A stretch of 64,000 nt of DNA, from positions 1 to 64,000 of the forward strand of contig JAFKKG010000039.1 in assembly GCA_017305715.1 (NCBI GenBank), read 5' to 3'. The notes beneath the pieces are model-generated. The model was not told the origin of the DNA, made no database searches, and was given only the letters and a program-made list of their open reading frames with translations. The position numbers were made by a program, and so were the translations under genes. This DNA comes from Hyphomicrobiales bacterium (GTDB lineage: Bacteria; Pseudomonadota; Alphaproteobacteria; Rhizobiales; Xanthobacteraceae). The first letter of the stretch is position 1, and each line of letters opens with the position of its first letter. Positions 28,911 to 36,856 of this stretch are shown here, piece after piece.

Positions 28911-29306
28911 CTAGGTCACATCGAATGCCGGCCAGCACCCGTCTTCTTCAAGCCTGCCGGTCCGTTGCTGGCAGGTGTTGTCGAGCAGCCGCTGCGCGAC
29001 GTCCTTCCAGACTGCGTTGCCGCCATACAATCGGACCGCATCGGCAGTCTGAATTTCCACGGTACGCTCGCAGCGCCGGCAGGAGACGCGCAACACGTGC
29101 CGCCGTATCTCCACAAGCCGTCGCTGCCGCATCGCGGCGCCGTCGGCCCGGGCGCGAGGGTCCTTGAGCAACGACTCCCAATAGGCGTCGGGGAGAGGCG
29201 CACCCGGAGCCGCAGCGGGGAGCGCCTGCCTTCGGGCAGATTCGGAGGCCAGCTTTTCCACCTTTTTTGGGTTCGGCATGCGCCAGCTTGCAGGTCGGTC
29301 AGTCAT
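28911..29306 (-). CDS. Cys-rich small protein, first gene behind the LexA box
   Basis: 131 residues with CRRCERTVEIQTADAVRLYG and a later Cys pair (NTCQQRTGRLEEDGCWP) that could complete a zinc site. N-terminal part is basic and proline-rich. Start at ATG 29306; ATG 29279 (MPNPKKVEKL) is an alternative. The LexA box lies 35 bp upstream, in promoter position. Similar small ribbon proteins are frequent in rhizobial genomes; function unknown. Confidence 0.6.
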   Translation of the reverse strand: MTDRPASWRMPNPKKVEKLASESARRQALPAAAPGAPLPDAYWESLLKDPRARADGAAMRQRRLVEIRRHVLRVSCRRCERTVEIQTADAVRLYGGNAVWKDVAQRLLDNTCQQRTGRLEEDGCWPAFDVT

Positions 29307-29340
29307 TCCAGATCGTAGGTCGGTCGGTCTTTCTAGACTA

Positions 29341-29355
29341 GAACATAACAGGAAC
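29341..29355. promoter_or_regulatory. LexA (SOS) box
   Basis: GAAC-ATAACAG-GAAC is a perfect GAAC-N7-GAAC, the direct-repeat LexA site used by Rhizobiales and other Alphaproteobacteria. It sits between the divergent genes 28911-29306 (35 bp from its start) and ku (about 120 bp from its start), so it may control either or both. Confidence 0.7.
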
Positions 29356-29476
29356 GTCGCTGTCCAGCACGCTCAGGCTTGGCCGAGAAAAAATGATCCT
29401 GTTGGGAAGGCGAAGATGTCGGAACTAAGGGGCCCTGTTCGTCTTGAATCCGGCATCAGTATTTGGAGTTCCCCGC

Positions 29477-30394
29477 ATGGCCCCCCGCGCGAACTGGAAA
29501 GGCTTCCTGCGCCTTTCGCTCGTCACCTGTCCCGTCGCGCTCTATCCGGCCACCTCGGAATCCGAAAAGGTCTCATTCAACCAGCTCAACCGGAAAACCG
29601 GCCACCGCATCAAGTACGCCAAGGTCGACGCCGACACCGGCGAGGAGGTCGCCAACGAGGACATCGTCAAGGGATACAAGGTCGACACGGACACCTACAT
29701 CGAGGTGACGAAGGATGAACTCGAAAACGTTGCGCTTGAGTCGACGCGAACAATCGAGATCGACGAATTCGTCGACCGCAGCGAGATCGACCCAAGGTAT
29801 CTGATCCGTCCCTACTATCTCGTGCCGGACGGAAAAGTCGGTCACGACGCCTTCGCGGTAATCCGCGAAACCATCCGCGAGATGAACAAGGTCGCGATCG
29901 GACGAGTGGTGCTGACCAACCGCGAGCACATCATCGCGCTCGATCCGCTTGACAAGGGTCTGATGGGAACGCTGCTCCGTTACCCCTACGAAGTCCGCTC
30001 CGAGAAGGAGTATTTCGACGAGATCCAGGACGTCAAAGTCACCAAGGACATGCTCGATCTCGCCAGGCACATCGTCAACCAGAAGGCGGGCCACTTCGAG
30101 CCGGACAGGTTCGAGGACCAGTATGAAACCGCTCTCGTCGATCTGATCAACGCCAAACGCGCCGGGAAGCCGATCACGGCGAAAGAGCGGCCCCGGGGCG
30201 AGAACGTGGTCGACCTAATGGATGCGCTGCGCAAGAGCATCGGCGCCGAGCCAGGCAAGGGTTCAAAGCCGGCAAAGAAGCCGCGCAAGGTCGCAAGCGG
30301 CCAGAAGGAAATGCTGATGCCGATCGCCGGGAAAAAGCCGAAGGAAGCTGCGGCGAAGAAGCCTGCTGCCAAACCGCAGCGGAAGTCGGCCTAG
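29477..30394 (+). CDS. ku: Ku DNA end-binding protein
   Basis: The 305-residue bacterial Ku homodimer ring binds broken DNA ends for non-homologous end joining, normally with LigD. Start is ATG 29477 (MAPRANWKGFLRLSLV), with GGAG upstream. Conserved stretches are VSFNQLNRKTGHRIKYAKVD, YEVRSEKEYFDEI and ALVDLINAKRAGKPI. The lysine-rich tail (KKPKEAAAKKPAAKPQRK) is the usual C-terminal extension in alphaproteobacterial Ku. ligD is not in the window. A nearby LexA box suggests damage induction. Confidence 0.93.
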   Translation: MAPRANWKGFLRLSLVTCPVALYPATSESEKVSFNQLNRKTGHRIKYAKVDADTGEEVANEDIVKGYKVDTDTYIEVTKDELENVALESTRTIEIDEFVDRSEIDPRYLIRPYYLVPDGKVGHDAFAVIRETIREMNKVAIGRVVLTNREHIIALDPLDKGLMGTLLRYPYEVRSEKEYFDEIQDVKVTKDMLDLARHIVNQKAGHFEPDRFEDQYETALVDLINAKRAGKPITAKERPRGENVVDLMDALRKSIGAEPGKGSKPAKKPRKVASGQKEMLMPIAGKKPKEAAAKKPAAKPQRKSA

Positions 30395-30467
30395 GATTCG
30401 TGAAGCATCCGGTGACGCGGGACGGTCGGTACTTCATCGGAGTTTGCGGGCTCTTGAGGTCGATGCC

Positions 30468-31610
30468 TCACATCGCGAAAGGTCGCGAAGGTGCCGGCGC
30501 CTTGAAGCGATCGAAGACGTCAAGCACCTCGTCGGCATGGAACAGACGGTTGCGACTGGAGTCGTCCGGTACGCTCAAGATACCCTCGTCCTGAAGCAAG
30601 CGGGCGGCTGTGCTGGCCGCGGCGAAACTGACGCCGAGATCCTTTTGCACCTCGCCCACGGTGAAGACGGGTTTCGCAATGGCATACGGATAGAGCCTGT
30701 GGACTACGCTGTTACTCCGGATCCGCGCGAAACGCCCCTTCCATTCCGTTTCGATCGCTTCAAGCCTGTCCAGGCGTACGATATTCGAATCGGCGGTCCG
30801 CCGCAGGAAGCTCAGCATCTGACGAACGTAGTTTGTTGGATTCCCTGAAATCCGGGCGTCCTTCAGAGTGTCGATATATAGCGACTTGTCATCGTGGACG
30901 GCCTCCCCGAAAAAAGCGCATGCCTTGTTGGTGAAGCCCTTGGCTCGCAGGACGATCGGCACCAGGAGTCGGCCTATGCGTCCGTTTCCGTCTGCGACCG
31001 GATGGATATGCTCAAACATCCAATGCGACAGCACCTGCCGGACGATTTCGCTCGTTCCGTCTTCGGAGGCGAGCGTGAAGGCACTCCAGTCTGACAGCGC
31101 GGCTTCTATTGAGGACGGTTTTGTGTAGCCGAACAAGGCGGACAGCGAATCCGGATCTCGGACGTAATTCGGAATCTTTTTGAACGTGCCGGCGCCCGCC
31201 GCCAGCATCTTGTTCGGATTGCCTTCGAAGAGTCGCTTATGAATTCGAAGGATCAGACCTTGGAGGTCGCCATGATCGAGTGTTTCGTCCAGCCCCGCGG
31301 CGGCCGCGGCGACGACCGCCGCATCATTACGATCCGGTGCCACGCGCAAGGCGCTTTCGTATTCCATCAGGTCTGTGAACGTGGTGGTGGATCCCTCCGC
31401 CCCGGAAGAGTGAACTGCATCCAGACGAGCGAAAAGGCGACCAACCGTCCCCATCTTGTCTAGAGCCGAGAGGCGGCGGTCGAACTCCCGCAACGAGGCA
31501 AGTGCTGGGTCCAATAGTCCAATAACGTCTTCCAGCCGGGGAAATGGGGGGACGCTCGGACGAAACAGCCGCCGACCCTCGTCATCATACTCGAAAGTGC
31601 CAGAAGTCAT
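30468..31610 (-). CDS. Fic-family AMP-transferase with inhibitory helix
   Basis: 380 residues from ATG 31610. Fic proteins transfer AMP, or related groups, onto target proteins. The active loop HPVADGNGRIGRLL (His at about residue 200) matches HxFx(D/E)GNGRxxR apart from Val for Phe. Residues SSGAEG (about 67-72) form an S-x3-E-G inhibitory motif, placed N-terminally as in class II Fic enzymes, so activity is probably gated. A C-terminal winged-helix part (PVFTVGEVQKDLGVSFAAAS) is also present. It has its own promoter region, with an inverted repeat at 31644-31676. Confidence 0.88.
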   Translation of the reverse strand: MTSGTFEYDDEGRRLFRPSVPPFPRLEDVIGLLDPALASLREFDRRLSALDKMGTVGRLFARLDAVHSSGAEGSTTTFTDLMEYESALRVAPDRNDAAVVAAAAAGLDETLDHGDLQGLILRIHKRLFEGNPNKMLAAGAGTFKKIPNYVRDPDSLSALFGYTKPSSIEAALSDWSAFTLASEDGTSEIVRQVLSHWMFEHIHPVADGNGRIGRLLVPIVLRAKGFTNKACAFFGEAVHDDKSLYIDTLKDARISGNPTNYVRQMLSFLRRTADSNIVRLDRLEAIETEWKGRFARIRSNSVVHRLYPYAIAKPVFTVGEVQKDLGVSFAAASTAARLLQDEGILSVPDDSSRNRLFHADEVLDVFDRFKAPAPSRPFAM

Positions 31611-31643
31611 AACAGCCACCCCGCATATTATGACTTTTACATG

Positions 31644-31676
31644 CAAGTTGTAATAAGGCAAGTTCCTGTTACAAGT
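31644..31676. promoter_or_regulatory. inverted repeat upstream of fic
   Basis: AAGTTGTAA and TTACAAGTT form a near-palindrome (one mismatch) separated by about 15 bp, 35-70 bp before the fic start. Possible operator of the Fic protein's own winged-helix domain or of another regulator. Low confidence. Confidence 0.3.
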
Positions 31677-31836
31677 TCTAGGCCGCATCAGCTTCGCGGC
31701 TTATCGGACCCGCCGGTTAACACCCGGTGATCGGCCCGCCCGACGCAGTCAGATTTCAACACGAAAATCCGAATATCCCCTATTTTGAAGGTACGGCTGT
31801 CCCGCTGACGGGGGCGGCGGTGCGGGGAAGTGTGCC

Positions 31837-32454
31837 ATGGCGAGAAAACTGAAGACCTACCAGACCTCGCTGGGCTTCTTCGACCTTGCGATCGCCGCCC
31901 CCTCGATGAAGGCGGCTCTGGAAGCGTGGGGTGCCGACAGCAATCTCTTCCACCAGGGCGCGGCCAAGGAGAGCGACGATCCGGACGTGATCGCTGCGAC
32001 GATGGCGAAGCCGGGCATCGTTCTCAGGCGTCCCGTCGGCTCCGACGGATCCTTTGGCGAGCATGCCCACCTGCCCACCAATCTGGGAAACACCGACTCA
32101 CCGAAGAAAGTTGCCCGCAAATCGCAAGACCGCCAACCGAAGAAGTCTCCCTCCCGGCCGGTCGACAAGTTGGCGGAGCGGAAGGCGGCACTCGCGTTTG
32201 AAAAGGAGCAGAAACGTCGCGAGCGTGAACGGGCCGAGGAGGAGGCCACCAGACAGAAGCAGCGTGATCGCCGGCAGCAGGCGGTCGACAAGGCACAGGC
32301 GGCGCTGGACAAGGCCGAGCGGGAACATACGGAGAAGGCCGAGGCGATCAACGCCGAGATCGAGGCGCTCGAGCAAAGATCGCGAGCTGAAGACGCCCGT
32401 TGGAATAGGGAGAAGGAGCAATTGGGCGCCGCGCTGCGGCGCGCACGGAGCTAG
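31837..32454 (+). CDS. conserved protein with C-terminal coiled coil
   Basis: 205 residues. The N-terminal half (ARKLKTYQTSLGFFDLAIAAPSMKAALEAWG...FHQGAA) is a conserved globular region found in rhizobial genomes. The C-terminal half (AERKAALAFEKEQKRRERER...) is a long charged coiled coil reminiscent of TolA-like stalks. No signal peptide, so likely cytoplasmic. It often neighbours Ku/LigD genes in related bacteria by my recollection; function unknown. Confidence 0.6.
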   Translation: MARKLKTYQTSLGFFDLAIAAPSMKAALEAWGADSNLFHQGAAKESDDPDVIAATMAKPGIVLRRPVGSDGSFGEHAHLPTNLGNTDSPKKVARKSQDRQPKKSPSRPVDKLAERKAALAFEKEQKRRERERAEEEATRQKQRDRRQQAVDKAQAALDKAEREHTEKAEAINAEIEALEQRSRAEDARWNREKEQLGAALRRARS

Positions 32455-32812
32455 GGTTGCCTTGGAGCGCTAAGTACCGGTCCACGCAAGGCACGCACCT
32501 TCCAGGACTGCACAAACCGGCGATCTTCCGCAGGGAGATGCGGCAACTCTTGCCGCCGACAAGTCGCTCGACCAGGGTTCTCGTCGGATTAGAGGCCGCT
32601 GGAAAGGCTTCGAGCGGAAAGCGCGCCGAGTTGCTCTCCCGTGTGCCCGGGCGCGCCGTGGGGCTTGCCCGGCGGGCCAGGAGGGGAAATCGGTCCAGAG
32701 CGCCGCCTTCAAACGGTGGAAAGGTCCGTGGTTGCCTCCCATATCCCAAAGGCGTCGCGCAGTGGCGCCGCGTCCCGAAGGGACCAGCGCATATTTCTCA
32801 TAGGGGCATGGT
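32455..32812. other. intergenic stretch without a supported gene
   Basis: About 355 bp. Frames on the minus strand are open but low in recognisable content. No RNA or repeat seen. A ribosome-binding-like AGGGG precedes the GTG start at 32813. Confidence 0.4.
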
Positions 32813-34663
32813 GTGAGCAGCGAGAGTGGGGAGCCGCGTGTCATTACGCTGACTGAGTTCGAAGCCTGTGCTCTCAACGAGCCCATTGCGCGCCTGAACC
32901 AGGTGAACATGCCGGCCATATCGATCGCCTATGCCGGCGCAGCCGCGGCTTCTCCATCTCCGTGCCAGGAAGTCTACGGCCTGCTCGCCAACATCTGCGG
33001 TATTCACCTCAGCCCCGGTGATCGCGGCAGGATATGGGGAGCCGGCGCCCAGCAAGGAGGCCGGCGGACCATGATTCCGAGCGACCTTCGAGGAAGCCAA
33101 TCTGACGTCCTCGAAAAAATCCTGCCAGGCATCCGGCACCCGGCGCTGCGAGCCCGCATCGCGGACGTCGTTTGGACCAACGATCTTCGCAAGGCAGCCG
33201 TGGCGAGCATCGCCATCGGGGCCTACTGCGACTGCGTGGAAGGGCTGGCGAGCGGCGCGCTGAAGGCAGCATTTCCGGTCGACGGGCGAAACCTGATCGA
33301 CGCGAAGGCGCCGGTGCTGCGTGCGTTGCAGATTGCGTCGGCGATCAAAGGGCGCAATGCGCCACTGCCCGAGCGCGTGACCAACTTGATGGCTGCTCTC
33401 TACCGCCAAGGCCTACAGGAGGCGCAGCCCGTAATCTTCAAAGGTATCGCGCAGATCAGCGTCGAGTACAGGCTCGTCGATCCAAAGCAGGCGGCGGTCG
33501 ACCTCGAAGCCGTCGCCGGCGCAAAGCCGGATCTGTACGCCGACGCCATCCGGACGGCTCTCGACTATGCAAGCGATTTGTATCGTCGGGCAGGCGACAG
33601 TGGCAGCGAGGACCGTTGCCAACTGGCTGCTGTACGGCAGTTGCTCCGGATGCGTGACGGGTGCAGCCAGGCCAGCGCGAAGGCATCGTGGGTAATGGAC
33701 GCGCTTCAACGGCTGCGTCGCATCCAGGGCGACGAAGCGTTGGCGCTCGAGACCGAGTTGGAAGTGGAATTGCGGCTTCTGCAACGGGCGTCCCTGCGTG
33801 AAATGGGCACGTTTTCGATGGACGTTCGGATGGACACCGAGCGCGATCGTATTCTGGGCCTTTTCGCGGAACTGGATTTCTCTGCGGCGCTGCAATCGTT
33901 TGCTCTATTGGAATCTTCGCCCAACACGGAGGATCTCAAAAGGCAAGCGACGGAGCGGGCCGAGCAGGAACCGCTGAGCGCGATGATGGGCGCGAAGCAC
34001 CTGGACGACGAGGGAAGGACCATCGTGAACACGGCCGCCGCCGGATCCGGAGACCCGCCGGAAGACTGGTTCATCCGGATGATCGGGCAAGCGGAATCCT
34101 ATCGTCGCGCGGTGCTTGTCGCCAACAGCATCGATCCGGTTCGGTTTCTGATCGGCAGGATGGTCGCCATCGAGGAGCGTCACTTCCGACCCATCGTGTT
34201 CCAATCACCGTTCGTGTCGCAGTTGCAGGCGCCGCTATACGCGCTGGGCTTCGCCCGGTTTTTTCAGGGCGATTTCGCCTCGGCGGCCTACATTCTGTTT
34301 CCTCAGTTGGAGGCGAGCTTCAGGCATGTGCTGAAGGCTCATGGGGTCGATCCAACGAAGCGGCGCGATGATGCCACCGAAGAAGATCGCAGCCTGGACG
34401 CGATTATCGGTAACCACCGCTCCGAACTGGTCGAGATACTGGGAGAGGCACTGCTGGACGAGTTGAACCGGATCTTCAACATCCAGCCGGGCCCCACGCT
34501 CCGGCATGACGTCGCTCATGGACAAATGTCGGCAGGCCAGTGCTACTCGGCGGACGTCATCTACGCCTGCTGGCTGCTGTACCGCATATGCTGCCTGTTC
34601 TTGCTGCCCAAATGGGAGGAATGGGTGCGCCCCGGCCTTGCGATCGAGGAGCCTGGACGGTGA
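32813..34663 (+). CDS. DUF4209-domain protein with HEPN-type motif
   Basis: 616 residues starting at GTG 32813 (AGGGG upstream). The N-terminal two thirds are predicted helical repeats (for example DRIRGLFAELDFSAALQSF-type helices). The C-terminal domain ends LRHDVAHGQMSAGQC (about residues 561-575): R-H-D-x2-H is the RX4H active-site pattern of HEPN ribonucleases, and DUF4209 is the family I associate with this ending (RHxxAHG). Such proteins commonly occur in defence islands and may cleave RNA on infection. No obvious partner gene on the same strand. Confidence 0.65.
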   Translation: MSSESGEPRVITLTEFEACALNEPIARLNQVNMPAISIAYAGAAAASPSPCQEVYGLLANICGIHLSPGDRGRIWGAGAQQGGRRTMIPSDLRGSQSDVLEKILPGIRHPALRARIADVVWTNDLRKAAVASIAIGAYCDCVEGLASGALKAAFPVDGRNLIDAKAPVLRALQIASAIKGRNAPLPERVTNLMAALYRQGLQEAQPVIFKGIAQISVEYRLVDPKQAAVDLEAVAGAKPDLYADAIRTALDYASDLYRRAGDSGSEDRCQLAAVRQLLRMRDGCSQASAKASWVMDALQRLRRIQGDEALALETELEVELRLLQRASLREMGTFSMDVRMDTERDRILGLFAELDFSAALQSFALLESSPNTEDLKRQATERAEQEPLSAMMGAKHLDDEGRTIVNTAAAGSGDPPEDWFIRMIGQAESYRRAVLVANSIDPVRFLIGRMVAIEERHFRPIVFQSPFVSQLQAPLYALGFARFFQGDFASAAYILFPQLEASFRHVLKAHGVDPTKRRDDATEEDRSLDAIIGNHRSELVEILGEALLDELNRIFNIQPGPTLRHDVAHGQMSAGQCYSADVIYACWLLYRICCLFLLPKWEEWVRPGLAIEEPGR

Positions 34664-34686
34664 CCACGTAATCCGGACAGGCCAGA

Positions 34687-34946
34687 CTAAGGCGGGCACT
34701 CCGGGCAGGTATCGCCGATCGAGTCCAGCACCTCCCGGACCTCCGCCGCCGCCGCGGCCGGAGAAACTCCCGGGGGCGGTTCAATGCGGGCAATGGAAAA
34801 CGCCCGCTCGCGCGCATGCGGATCGGCGCAATCCCGCGCCCAGCCGTGTCTTCGCACTCGCGGATGGCATGGGCCTCGTTCAGTACCGCAATCGCCCAGC
34901 CGCGCAGCGAGCGGATCGCCGTCCGTTTTTCCGTCGTCGTCAGCAT
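34687..34946 (-). pseudogene. small conserved protein gene with one frameshift
   Basis: Frame 1 from ATG 34946 reads MLTTTEKRTAIRSLRGWAIA...HAIRECED and then departs into low-quality sequence. A second frame continues HGWARDCADPHARERAF...VREVLDSIGDTCPECPP to the stop at 34687. One base insertion/deletion near 34845 would give an intact protein of about 85 residues with a CPEC end. The remainder of 34947-35188 holds no gene that I can support. Confidence 0.6.
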
Positions 34947-35188
34947 CGAAACTTTCCCTTAACACTGAACGAATCCTTGGGGCCCGCAATCGTTCCCGTG
35001 GCTGACACACGGCTGGGATTCCGAAATGCCCATCACGGTTTTCAGCGAGTTGCGTTGGCTTCGCAGGCGAGCATCGAGCCTTATCGATGCTCGCCTATGG
35101 TTGGCGGCGGACGCGCGAGGCAGAAACAGGTCCCGCCAACGCATTGAAGTCCAGTCGCGGAACCCGACCATGTGGGCTATCGTGAGGC

Positions 35189-35551
35189 ATGGCAAAAAAG
35201 GCGGACGGCTTCGAATTGAAGTTCACCCACCGCGGTAGTTGGATGGTCCAGCGGATAGCCGCCGGGCGGGTCATCGATGTGATTCCCGTGGCCTGGGCGA
35301 GGGATTTCCGTATCGATACGGCCACCGGCCGCAAATTTCAGAAGGTGAACTACCAGGATGTGGGCGACATGGAGGCCCGGCTAAACAACCCGGCGCCCTT
35401 CGCCTTCGCGCTGGCCGAGGCCAAGGATTATGCCGTACACCCCCATTCTGTGAAGGTTTTTCAGGGCGTGTATGAAGGGGCGGTGACCGGTAGCGTGTTT
35501 TCCGATCGAAGCCTGGAAATCGAAGTTTTGCGACGGCTGAAGGCAGGCTGA
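35189..35551 (+). CDS. hypothetical protein, first gene of a three-gene cassette
   Basis: 120 residues (MAKKADGFELKFTHRGSWMV...). Alternating hydrophobic/polar pattern suggests a mainly beta protein with a C-terminal helix (RSLEIEVLRRLKAG). Three bases separate it from the next gene. No family recognised. Confidence 0.6.
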   Translation: MAKKADGFELKFTHRGSWMVQRIAAGRVIDVIPVAWARDFRIDTATGRKFQKVNYQDVGDMEARLNNPAPFAFALAEAKDYAVHPHSVKVFQGVYEGAVTGSVFSDRSLEIEVLRRLKAG

Positions 35552-35554
35552 CCG

Positions 35555-35839
35555 ATGGCGAAGCGGAACGAGCCATACCGGAACTGCATCGTCGAGAGCT
35601 ACTATCCAGACGACACCTCGGGCCTCCATGGCCCGGTGCACATTCGTCCCATCGCCGGCCAGGCGTTTCCGACGCATCTTCACGTCGAATGCAACAAGGA
35701 TCTCTCGAATCCCCGGCTCTACAAGGTCGGCACGCTCTTCAGGATCCGGGCCAAATTGACCGACCGCGAAGGTAGCGGTGATTTCCTCTATTCGTATTTC
35801 GGCTGGCCCGTGGATGTAGTGAGCCCCGACGAGGTCTAA
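35555..35839 (+). CDS. hypothetical protein, second gene of the cassette
   Basis: 94 residues (MAKRNEPYRNCIVESYYPDD...). Predicted beta-rich with THLHVECNKD and DFLYSYFGWPVDVV. The stop codon overlaps the start of the next gene (TAATG). Function unknown. It shares a similar M-A-K-(K/R) start with the first gene but no clear homology. Confidence 0.6.
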   Translation: MAKRNEPYRNCIVESYYPDDTSGLHGPVHIRPIAGQAFPTHLHVECNKDLSNPRLYKVGTLFRIRAKLTDREGSGDFLYSYFGWPVDVVSPDEV

Positions 35840-36414
35840 TGCAGAAGGTACTGGACCATGTGGATCGAATCGTTCGTCCTGCGTTGCGCGACTATCTCGC
35901 CGCCGAAAGGGCGTTGAACACCGCCCATGATACCAAGGACAATGCGGCGATCGACGCGGCGCGCAGCGACGCCATGCGCAAGGCGCGGTCCGCTGCGAAC
36001 GAACTCCACCATCTGGCGGACTTCGTCCTCAACAATCCCCCGCCCGGCATGCCGTCATACCCCGACGTCGGGCCCCTCCGGCTGCACTTGAATCCGCACT
36101 GCGTCTTTCTCCGGACGACAACGTTGATCGACGATGTGCAACTGCTTAGAGCGGTCTCGGAGGCGTTAAAGCATTTCCACCTCGATCGGCCGGGTGCCAT
36201 GATCCAGGACGCCAACTCGGTGATCATGTTCGGCAGCGGTTGGGGCCAGATGCGGTACGGCGAAGGCAAGTACGGCGGAGCCGAGCAGGTGCTAGTCGTC
36301 CGGAAGACCGGCGAAAAACGTGCGCTGTCGTCGATCCTGCAGAACGTATTTGACGCCTGGCTGAGCCTGCTCGGACAGCCGCTGTTGCCGATTGGTGACT
36401 ACTCTCGGCCCTGA
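35839..36414 (+). CDS. hypothetical helical protein, third gene of the cassette
   Basis: 191 residues. N-terminal helices (VRPALRDYLAAERALNTAHD...ARSAANELHHLADFV) and a central LLRAVSEALKHFHLDRP helix resembling the A-x2-KHx-L helix seen in HEPN-like proteins. The C-terminal part is beta (SVIMFGSGWGQ, EQVLVVRKTGEKR). Its stop lies inside the loop of a TCGGCC/GGCCGA hairpin. Translational coupling with the two genes upstream implies a shared task. Confidence 0.6.
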   Translation: MQKVLDHVDRIVRPALRDYLAAERALNTAHDTKDNAAIDAARSDAMRKARSAANELHHLADFVLNNPPPGMPSYPDVGPLRLHLNPHCVFLRTTTLIDDVQLLRAVSEALKHFHLDRPGAMIQDANSVIMFGSGWGQMRYGEGKYGGAEQVLVVRKTGEKRALSSILQNVFDAWLSLLGQPLLPIGDYSRP

Positions 36415-36770
36415 CGGGCCGAGCTTCCGCTCTCGCGAGCGTCTTCTTCCTGCTTCCGGCCGGTAGTCCGGCTCGATTCACAGGCCATCCCCGGAAGTCC
36501 TCCGGTTGGGCTGATGCCTAGTTTGAGGATGTTCATCGCGGCGTTGACGTCGGCATCGAAGATGCTGCCGCAGTTGGTGTAGACGAAGCGGGACCGGCTG
36601 ATGCGGCTCTTCGCATCAACGGAACCGCAAGCATTGCAACGCTGCGATGTTTCCGCCGGGTCGACGACGATGATCCGGGATCCGAACCAGGGCGCCTTGT
36701 ATTCCAGCATGGTCCGGATCATCCGCGGCGACACGTCGAGAGGCAGTATGGACGATCTGGATCGCGAGAT
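36399..36770 (-). pseudogene. TnpB (IS200/IS605 OrfB) C-terminal fragment
   Basis: Reads IRTMLEYKAPWFGSRIIVVD, then the zinc-finger region QRCNACGSVDAKSRISRSRF...YTNCG and FDADVNAAMNILKLG. TnpB proteins are RNA-guided nucleases; this part holds the last catalytic Asp (in DADVNAA) and a four-Cys finger. The third Cys (expected CxxCG) is Tyr here (YTNCG). The guide-binding and N-terminal two thirds are missing. It lies between the cassette and drmC. Confidence 0.75.
36405..36422. repeat. hairpin at the TnpB fragment end
   Basis: TCGGCC / GGCCGA with a short loop, near the 3' end of the tnpB fragment and overlapping the stop of 35839-36414. It could be an end hairpin of the IS605-type element or a bidirectional terminator. 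No T run. Confidence 0.4.
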
Positions 36771-36856
36771 GAGATATTCCTCGCCGGAACAGGCTCAGCA
36801 GTAGCTGTTCGCCCTCTTGGAGATCCGCGCGCTGGTCGTCCGTGGGACAGCATCGA

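Noticed and set aside
31663-31679. Second LexA-like site before fic (GTTC, nine bases, GTTC)
   Set aside because: Spacing is nine, not seven bases, so it does not fit the alphaproteobacterial LexA box; listed only as part of an inverted repeat.
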